Shown in pieces: positions 56,996 through 64,000 of a DNA stretch of 64,000 nt. The notes under the pieces were generated by a model. That model was not told the DNA's origin. It made no database searches and worked only from the letters and a program-made list of their open reading frames with translations. Location: contig JAVHZZ010000006.1 of the NCBI GenBank assembly GCA_036250195.1, positions 186,557,850-186,621,849 on the forward strand, read 5' to 3'. Position 1 is the stretch's first letter. Each line of letters begins with the position of its first letter. The translations under genes were made by a program, and so were the position numbers. The stretch comes from Mixophyes australis. Lineage: Eukaryota > Chordata > Amphibia > Anura > Limnodynastidae.

Positions 56996-58700
56996 CTGTC
57001 ACGAAAACAAAAACTTGACTATTTAATAAAGCTGTAGATTATATTCAGTTAGTAAAATACAATAATTTCCAGTGACATTTCAAAGTTTTAGAGAATGTTC
57101 TCTGGAAATGATGAAACAGCACAATTACTATCCTTTAGTAAATACGATGCAATGTTCATTATGTATTGTCAATCTATGGAATTCATAAGCTAATGTGTTT
57201 TAAAGGGGAGCATTTAAAAGTCATATCATGAAAATATAGCTTGTTCAGTGACCATGTCATGACGGGGTACATAGTTCACCAACGTCCACCTAGACACTGA
57301 GCGTAAATTACTTATATGGACCAGCCCAGCAGTAAAGTGCCCATTGTTTATTTTTAAGTGTTGGCAACTAGGAAGAAGCAGTGAAACAAAACAATATTCC
57401 AGATAGCAAGCTTTGAATTTGTACTATGGCACAGATCATGAGTCATTTGTTCCTGTTTTTTGATGTCATATGCCCACCTTTGCCACATTGCACTTGTGTT
57501 AATAGATGTGCATGGATTACATATTGCTGATTGCATGGGAGCATGTGCTTGTTCTTTAGGATGGGCATATCAACTGGGCAAGGGCAACGTCTGCAATACA
57601 CATAGAGTGTGGGAGATCTGCAAGAATGAACTCGATCCTCTGCATAAATGCAAAAATTAGATTTTGTTTTATGGTCAGAGTTATTTCACTAAACTACAAG
57701 GGATGGAGACTACTCATATTTTTATGTGTTCCCAATCTAGTGGCCCCCCAATCAGAGCCTTTTGGGGGGCTTATTTATCAAGCATATTTTTACCCAAAAT
57801 GATTATGGCAACTTTAAATTTCAGAGTCCGTTATCAAACCAATAAACCTAGATTTCTCCGGTGTTCTTTAGTGCTTAGTATCGCTGTCCTATTCTATGGT
57901 GGCAGCTTTTTAGCCAGGTGCAAAAACCATAGCCTTTTGCAAAATGCTATTGCCGTCTGAAGATGGAGCTAAACATATCTTACCTTATTCTATGGCCACC
58001 AAGAGTGTAATCTCTCCGTAATGTGAATCTGATCACGTGCGGCCTTTTGGCCATGCATGCACAGTAGATACAAGCCAGCCACAAAAGGAAGTGATGTCTT
58101 TCGTCTCTGTGGCTAAAGACATCACTGGTGGAAAAGTACTTTGCCAGGACAGGACTTTCCAGAACTGCTGCCCCAGCAGGAAAGAATAATAAATACCCTT
58201 GATAAATTGTATCAAAAAGCAAAATGGATTAAAAAGTATTGGGGAAAAAAAGATAATTGGTAAATAGGCCCTTTAATTACGCAAAACAGAAACATTTGTA
58301 CACCTGAACCACTGCTTTCTGCTCATGTCAATGGGATGACTTTTGCACTATCAAGGTGCATTCTAAAGGGGAAAGCACATTAAAACGCACACATTAACCA
58401 ATGAAAATAAGAAATAAAATGTTAGAGAGGTTACGGTGGTATCCTTTTACCGTCATGATATGAAGGATTATCAAATAAGGACAAAACAAACATTCAGCCA
58501 GATGAGTAAAAGGGGGCTTGTCCAAAGATTACAGGAGCCATTACTTTGCAAAATATTAGGCAAAGCCTCTGTGCAGACAAACATAAAGTGGAATGAGCGC
58601 ATGCTCCAGTTTATATGCATAAGGAGCACATTGTGCAAAATGTAATGTGTTGTGAATTCTTATTTTTCTGGGGAATCACATTAAAGATCATTAATCTCAC
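56996..58700 (-). other. P3H4: P3H4 intron (1,705 bp)
   Basis: Begins with GT (gtgaga) and ends AG, phase 0. AT-rich; I found no exon or clear mobile element within it. Confidence 0.85.
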
Positions 58701-58846
58701 CTCTCTAGGATTGAAATCTGTATCCTCAAGGTCCCATTTCTCTTTGTAAAACTTGTAGTATGCCAGGTTCTGCTGCATTACTGTATCCAGAGGGTCAAAC
58801 AGCATGTAACTTGATACACATTGAACTGCGTTCTTAACATCGTTAA
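58701..58846 (-). CDS. P3H4: P3H4 internal coding exon
   Basis: 146 bp. Acceptor tatttcacag, donor gtgaga. After two bases that complete a codon from the previous exon it encodes 48 residues: NDVKNAVQC, SSYMLFDPLDTVMQQNLAYY, then KFYKEKWDLEDTDFNPRE. FDPxDxVMQQNLxYY is the signature of CRTAP/P3H-type proteins, and the ending NPRE-E agrees with P3H4. The upstream exon is not in the window, so the intron before it is at least 5.1 kb. The long open frame 58805-58611 merely runs past the donor. Confidence 0.94.
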
Positions 58847-58879
58847 CTGTGAAATATAAATATTAGGTTAATAAATATA

Positions 58880-59431
58880 CAGTGGTTGAACAATAAATTA
58901 GGAATTTCTTAGTTTCTTGTAAAATTTTGATAAAATTAATGGTAAAAACATATTTAATACTTTATATAAAATTATTTTCTTCTATTTAACAGCTTGGTCG
59001 GTCCACTCTTGGCTTTGATAACGGCTTTTTTTCAGTGCGGCATGTTCTCAATGTGTTTCATAGCTAACTCTTTGATTCTATCATAATGCAAAACCTGAAT
59101 AAGTCGTTCAATCAGCTGTCGCTTATTTGTGCAGACAATTCCACTGATTGCATCTTTCATCTCCTTACAAACGTTTCAACTGAATTCATGTCGGGACTAT
59201 TTCCAGGCCAGCCCAAAACAGGGATGCCGTTTCTACCAAAGTGCTCTAATACCAGCTTTGCCGTATGGCATAGTGCCACATCTTGCATGAATATACTATA
59301 AACTACATAGACTATACATAGTATAAATAGACTATAAATCAGAACATATTTACTATGTATTCACTATTTTTGAGGTACAAACCTTAAAAATACAGAAGTT
59401 TAAAAATTCCTAATTCATTGTCCAACCACTG
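58880..59431 (-). mobile_element. Degenerate Tc1/mariner element in P3H4 intron
   Basis: Inverted ends 'cagtggttgaacaataaatt' and 'aattcattgtccaaccactg' are flanked by TA (58878-58879 and 59432-59433). The minus strand holds a transposase end: QDVALCHTAKLVLEHFG and GWPGNSPDMNSVE, with the D and final catalytic acid region recognisable. 552 bp, so the rest of the transposase is deleted. It lies in the intron just upstream of the 58701-58846 exon. Confidence 0.9.
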
Positions 59432-59433
59432 TA

Positions 59434-59879
59434 TATATCACTTCCAATTAAACTAAAGCTAAAACTTTTTTTGCGGAGATTTGTCAAATATTTTGCTGTA
59501 CTATTCATTGTGGTCAGACCAGATTTGTTTATTCAGAAAGTAATGTCATAATTTACATCAATTGGATGGTGCCAGGACAGTGGACACATGGTGTAGTCAG
59601 GATACTGTAATATGCAGATATCCCACAGGAGTTTATATTAAGCATATAAGCAGTATATGAAATGACCTTATAATACCAAACCTCGCAACAATTTGGTAGG
59701 TGGCATTGGGACAGGGAGCATGGCGCTTGTCTGCCCCATTCTTTCCTCCCCTTCAATGCAGTGTGGAGGGCTTACCTGCGGGTCGAGAGTGAGATGGCTT
59801 CCTCCAAGCCCGTGGCGCTGCTCACTGCTTGGCCGGGAGCTGACCTTCCAGCTGTTTGAACGTTTGGGGACAAGCTAAT
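59434..59879. other. P3H4 intronic sequence, unassigned
   Basis: No exon or element recognised. Confidence 0.4.
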
Positions 59880-61030
59880 TAGTGCCCACCAAGTCACCGC
59901 GCGGCATCACATCGACGCCACATGACGCCGGCGCGTGCTCTGCCATTTTCAGTTCATCGGTGGAGAAAGACAGAAGAGGACGTCGGACAAGAGGTGTCGC
60001 GAAGAAGAGAAGAAGACGACACAAAAGAGGAACCTGAGGCAGAGAGCCCTCGTCAGGGCTAGGAGCTACTCTGCTACCTGAAGACCCGGCGGGATCAAGA
60101 CCAGAATACGGCGGCAGAGCGTTGAGGAGGCGGCACATGGGGAAATCCCTGGAGAAGATCCCTGAAGACTTGGGAGACAGGTAGTGCCCTTCTGGGCACC
60201 ATCTCTCTCCCGGGCCCTCGTCCGCACTCTTTTGTCTCAAAAGGGCAGGCCCGACTTCAATTTGAGCATCAGGCTCATGGCCAGATAGAAGGCACAAGGC
60301 CCGTCTCAGGATGTTTGGGCATTAGTCCTTAGTTAGGTAGTTAGAAGGGCACAAGGCATTGTAGCTGATAGCTAGGGCATCAGGCCCTTTAGTTGGTAGT
60401 AAGGGCACAAGGGGCCCTTTAGCTGGCTGTTAGGGCACCAGGCCCTTAGTTATAATTAGGGCACCAGGCCCTTGAGTTAGAGAGAAGGGCACAAGGCTCT
60501 TAGCTAGGAAGTTGAGGGATTGCCTTACGCCTCGGTTGGTTAGGAGGACATTAGGTCCTGCTGGTTAGTAGGGCAGTAGGCCCTTATAGTTGATAGCAGG
60601 CGATAGGCCTTGGTTTAGCAGGCCCGTGGTAGTGGATGGGACACTTGGTCCCTTGATAGTTAAACGTTTAAGTTACTGAGAGTGGCATATAAAGCCCCTC
60701 TCATCTGTCCGAAAGGGCACCAAAACTCCTGAGCCCCAAGACAAGGCAGGCTTAACAGCCGGGGTTCAGGCCATAGGCAGAGGCCTGCGGAGCGGCTGAG
60801 TTCGGATGGACCTGGGTATCCTAGGACGTGTGAGCAGGCATGAGGGGTGGTTTCTGTTCATGGAGAAGAAAGGTACGGTGTGTCTCGTAGTGGTCCCTCA
60901 GGATTGGGTGAGTACCTGGGGTGCCAGGAAAGCGATTATTGTCTGTGTGGCTTTGTCTCCCTTAGCAGCCTTTACACCGGTGCGCACCAATGTGCACAGC
61001 ACCCGTTCTCCAGAGTGTTCTCAGCAGTGA
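59880..61030. repeat. GC-rich unit with 'agggcaccaggccctt' repeats
   Basis: 59880-60300 is GC-rich with CpGs ('gacgccggcgcgtgctctgc' then 'cattttcag'). 60300-60660 is a degenerate repeat of about 22-30 bp built on 'gttagggcaccaggccctta'. 60660-61030 is unmatched. The long minus frame 60297-59875 and the plus frame 60806-61030 show no domain. It may be the 5' leader of a retroelement, but no gag or pol follows. Confidence 0.5.
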
Positions 61031-61150
61031 ACAGGCAATGCCTCCTCTAATTTCCCACCGTTCAAAGCTGTCCTGGATGGCAGGACAGAGCCCTCAAATC
61101 GGGACTGTCCCGCCTAAATCAGGACGGTTGGGTGGTATGCAATACCCAAT
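61031..61150. repeat. 'gctgtcctgg…gggactgtcc' dispersed repeat
   Basis: Contains 'caaagctgtcctggatgg' and 'cggttgggtggtatg', the same family as 12960-13060 and 36925-37010. Confidence 0.6.
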
Positions 61151-61439
61151 TTACAAACCTGGTAGAAGCAAGTAGTCTATTTTTATAGAAACATCTTTGC
61201 TCGCACAACATTTTACAGTGTTTCTCAACACAGTTTGCAGGACAATCCACCAACATTTCATAATTTTTAGTGTTCATAAAATAAAATGCATATTTTTTAG
61301 CTGTAACGCCCCCTCTGGCATTGTTATTCACACCTCTCAGTAACTGAATGTGAGGCCACAGCACTACGACCCAGAAGAGACACTTGGGGGAGAGTTGCTT
61401 AGCAACATAAGGCTGGTATGAGCTGAGGAGGTTCTCTTA

Positions 61440-61555
61440 CCTCCCTAGCTGTATGTATTACCCAGTATTGTCTTATCAATGTTTGTTCCCAATTGTAAAG
61501 TGCTACGGAATTTGCTGGCGCTATATAAATAAATGATGATGATGATGAGGAGAAG
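61440..61555 (+). mobile_element. SINE-like 3' module
   Basis: 'cccaattgtaaagtgctacg', 'gctggcgctatataaataaa' and a (tga)n tail; same family as 14091-14255. Confidence 0.82.
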
Positions 61556-61585
61556 TGTGTGGGGAGAGTGCGACACCCATAAAGC

Positions 61586-61734
61586 CAGAGGTGGAACTAC
61601 CATTGTTGCGGCATTTACAGTGCACCGGGGCCCATGGAGATAATGAGGCCCACTTCATGGCAGATGCAGAGGGTCGGGGGCCCCGGTTTCCTCCTCCCTG
61701 CACTGGGGCCCACAGCTCACTAGTTCCGCCTCTG
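61586..61734. mobile_element. Short hAT MITE
   Basis: 149 bp with ends cagaggtggaacta and, inverted, cagaggcggaacta. Flanks cataaagc and catggagc agree in 6 of 8 positions. Inner inverted 'gcactggggcccac' and 'gtgcaccggggccc'-type segments. Confidence 0.75.
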
Positions 61735-62052
61735 CATGGAGCCATGATATTTGGGAAGGGGTCCGTGACCTGTTGCCACGGCGAGTCAAAGTACATTCTA
61801 ACGGAGAGAATATGACTGAAATTGGACAGATTTGAGGGAGAAATTACCTCAGAGTGAGGCTGCATATAAGGAGGGGAAGGAGTCCCCATAATAAAAAAGG
61901 AGCTCCTGAGAGGAAAAATGGGGGGATCCCAATAAAGATGGAGATTCCCTTCCAAAGCAGCATGGAGCCAATTAATAGTGGCAGCATAGAGGCTCTGTCA
62001 TATAGAGACCCCAGGTATAGAGAGGGAAGAGCATGTAAGAGACCCTATGGAT

Positions 62053-62345
62053 CACTAGCGGATCCAGGGGGGGGGAACGATTGGGGCATTCGCCCTCCTA
62101 GCAGGGGCTTGCTGTCTGCGGCTGCACACTGTGTGCAGATCCGTTCAGCAGAGACAGGCAAACAGAGACTCCTGCCTGGCTGATCTGATTGTGTTTTAAA
62201 CAAAGTGGCCGGGCAGCATACTCTCCCTGCCTGTCTCTGCCGAACGGACCTGCACATAGTGTGCAGCCGCAGGCAGCCATAGCCCTCGAAAAGGGGACGG
62301 AGACTAAATTGCCCTCCCTAAAATAATATTCTAGATCCGCCACTG
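62053..62345. mobile_element. Short hAT MITE with paired inner arms
   Basis: 293 bp; ends cactagcggatcc and, inverted, cagtggcggatct. Flanks ctatggat (62045-62052) and ctatagat (62346-62353), 7 of 8. Inner inverted segments around 'gcacactgtgtgcag' (62123) and 'cacatagtgtgcag' (62253), and paired 'agacaggca' and 'tgcctgtct'. Confidence 0.82.
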
Positions 62346-62353
62346 CTATAGAT

Positions 62354-64000
62354 AAGGTTGCTGAAGTAGTTTGTGACCCAGAAGGGAAGAGAGGACACTA
62401 GAGAGGGTGCTATAGCCCTATAATAGGTGAGTGAAGAGACTGCAGAAGGACATTAGTGAGAGTGTTAGATTTACTAAACAAGGAGGGGGTGTCAGAGCCT
62501 GCACATATCCAGTGGGTGTGAGAATTCCAGGAGGTTGTGAAAACACAGCGAGTATGTGTTGTAACCCAAGGGAGAAGGCCTCCGCAGAGGAGGGGTGATT
62601 ACCTGTGCTGGGATGAGAAATGAGATGTATATATTAATTTCAGTGTTATTTGCTCAGGTACGGTGCTGGAGTGTAGATAAAAAGCTCAATGTACAGATTG
62701 TCTGGTGCACACATCACTGAGACACACCTGTATACCAACACTTTAAATAGACTTTGTTGAAAAACCTTCATGTGTGGGGACGCTATGGTCATTTTTACCC
62801 ATCAGCTAGCCATGGCTAGAGAATGAGGAGTACTGCCTATCCCGTGCACCTTAACAACACACACATTGACAAGGGGTTACATTGCTTTTGCTTTTATTGT
62901 GTTTCATTTATCCCTTGACGAGTTCTACAACCTTCAGACAACTTTCATTTATTGGTTTATACATGCCCTCCTACAACTTTTACTAAAACATATTGCTTTA
63001 TCTTCCTTGCTCACTTTGTGTAATTATATCATTTAGGTCTAGCATATAACCCAAATCTGCTCAGTATAATACATTGTGTCCATGGCACAGATAAGAGCAG
63101 AGCTGTATCATATTCAAGGTCAACAGAAATATACAGCTCAGTCTGGTTCATTAAAAGGTCTTAGTGAAAGTATACAGATGGTAGACTGAAAGATAAAAAA
63201 ACCGCATGGAGTAAATTCTGCATGAATAAAAAAATTAAACAAAGAATACCAACTAATTAAAGTTGTTTGAAGGTTGACAACCCATTATCATTCATATCCT
63301 GGTGAATCAAGGATAATACATCAATAATAAGTTGCCAAAAATTTTCAGCTCCCAAACGAGGCAACCATGAATGATCCTTGGAGGTTCCTACTGCTCACTC
63401 CCCAACTCATTTCCCACCAATCTTCATCCACTGTTATCCCAATGCCTGACAAGAACAATGTGCTTTAAATAGACTGTTATCTGATGTTTGTAGGACTGTC
63501 ACAGAATGTCTAGAAAGTCTTTCTATAGTAACATAATTAACGTTAGATAAATGACTAGGGAAAGCCCTAAAATAGCTCTAGTGTGTCTTTAAGAGAAGTG
63601 TGTCCCTCAGACTAAACGCAGTTAAAATCATGCGGGTGAGTGACTTACCAAAGAACCTATTATCTGTGGATTCCTGTAAGTTTCAGCCAATGAGTGCAGG
63701 AAGGGGTTGGGACTTATACACAGTTATAAGTCAGTGTGCAGAGGCTTCTGCCCTTCCTGCTTCCGGATTCCTCCCGCCCTCCCTACAATTGGTTACATAT
63801 CTTTGAACGGAGTTGTTGAGAGTAGGAGAACAGTGCAGTCTGTAACTGTGCATATGGTGCTTGGGTGATCTTGTCATAGGTCACTACCCCCCTGCTGTTA
63901 TGGTGTCATACCATGGTTGGTCCGTTTTGTTAGTAGGACCTTTGGGCCAGTTTTGTATGGTTTATACTGGCGGAGTTTATAGGGGGTGTAGTCTTGCCGT
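62354..64000. other. P3H4 intronic or upstream sequence, unassigned
   Basis: No further P3H4 exon was found. The plus frame 63600-63806 has no recognised domain. 63560-64000 is more GC-balanced and may be another LTR or repeat extending past the window. Confidence 0.4.

Noticed and set aside
58611..58805. 64-codon frame as an independent small gene
   Set aside because: It is the P3H4 exon read past its splice donor.
59875..60297. 140-codon minus frame as a P3H4 upstream exon
   Set aside because: No leprecan or TPR motif, no conserved splice context, and a repeat-like neighbourhood.

Overview
This is a vertebrate nuclear sequence, most likely from a frog (inference). The window is almost entirely intergenic and intronic DNA full of transposons: hAT, Tc1/mariner, pogo and Harbinger-like elements, Ty3/gypsy LTR copies, tRNA-derived SINEs with TGA-rich tails, and many minisatellites. 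The only host protein-coding gene I can support is the 3' end of P3H4 (Sc65, leprecan-like 4) on the minus strand. It has three coding exons at 58701-58846, 56909-56995 and 54163-54306, all with consensus splice sites and phases that fit. Its upstream exons lie beyond base 64000. The 54 kb downstream of P3H4 shows no recognisable host gene.

Left part (1-13 kb): a solo LTR (1007-1708, TSD gagat) is followed by a structurally complete hAT transposon (2474-9146). This has matching ends, a perfect 8-bp TSD (gttttgtg) and a nearly intact BED-finger transposase on the minus strand. One apparent 1-bp slip separates the dimerisation domain. The element carries two unrelated tandem arrays, both with a period near 100 bp: one downstream of the transposase with an alternating 100/104-bp higher-order pattern, the other a very uniform 16-copy array just upstream of the start codon. 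A G-rich minisatellite and a palindromic Harbinger-like MITE follow.

Middle (13-36 kb): a decayed Ty3/gypsy element (14068-18757; tRNA-Leu-type primer site, gag, protease, RT, RNase H and integrase relics) is itself invaded by a SINE tail and two LTRs. A 1.6-kb non-autonomous hAT-like element (20950-22574) carries a long open stretch encoding leucine-rich repeats. It looks like the captured last exon of a host gene. A second, decayed relative of the 2.5-9.1 kb hAT transposase (31358-33530) sits inside a non-LTR reverse-transcriptase relic. Next to it is a G-rich 25-bp minisatellite whose minus strand is open in all three frames.

Right part (36-64 kb): a 2.4-kb hAT element with perfect TSD (cctgggag) holds several minisatellites. 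Further on are SINEs, a Harbinger-related composite with an LTR insertion whose empty site is visible in a paralogous copy, a Tc1 relic, a pogo-like element retaining its DNA-binding domain, the P3H4 exons, a mariner relic in a P3H4 intron, and two short hAT MITEs.

No operons, CRISPR arrays or microbial features are present. Many of the open reading frames in this window are chance ORFs in repeats. Evolutionary calls rest on motifs and target-site duplications read by eye, not on database searches.
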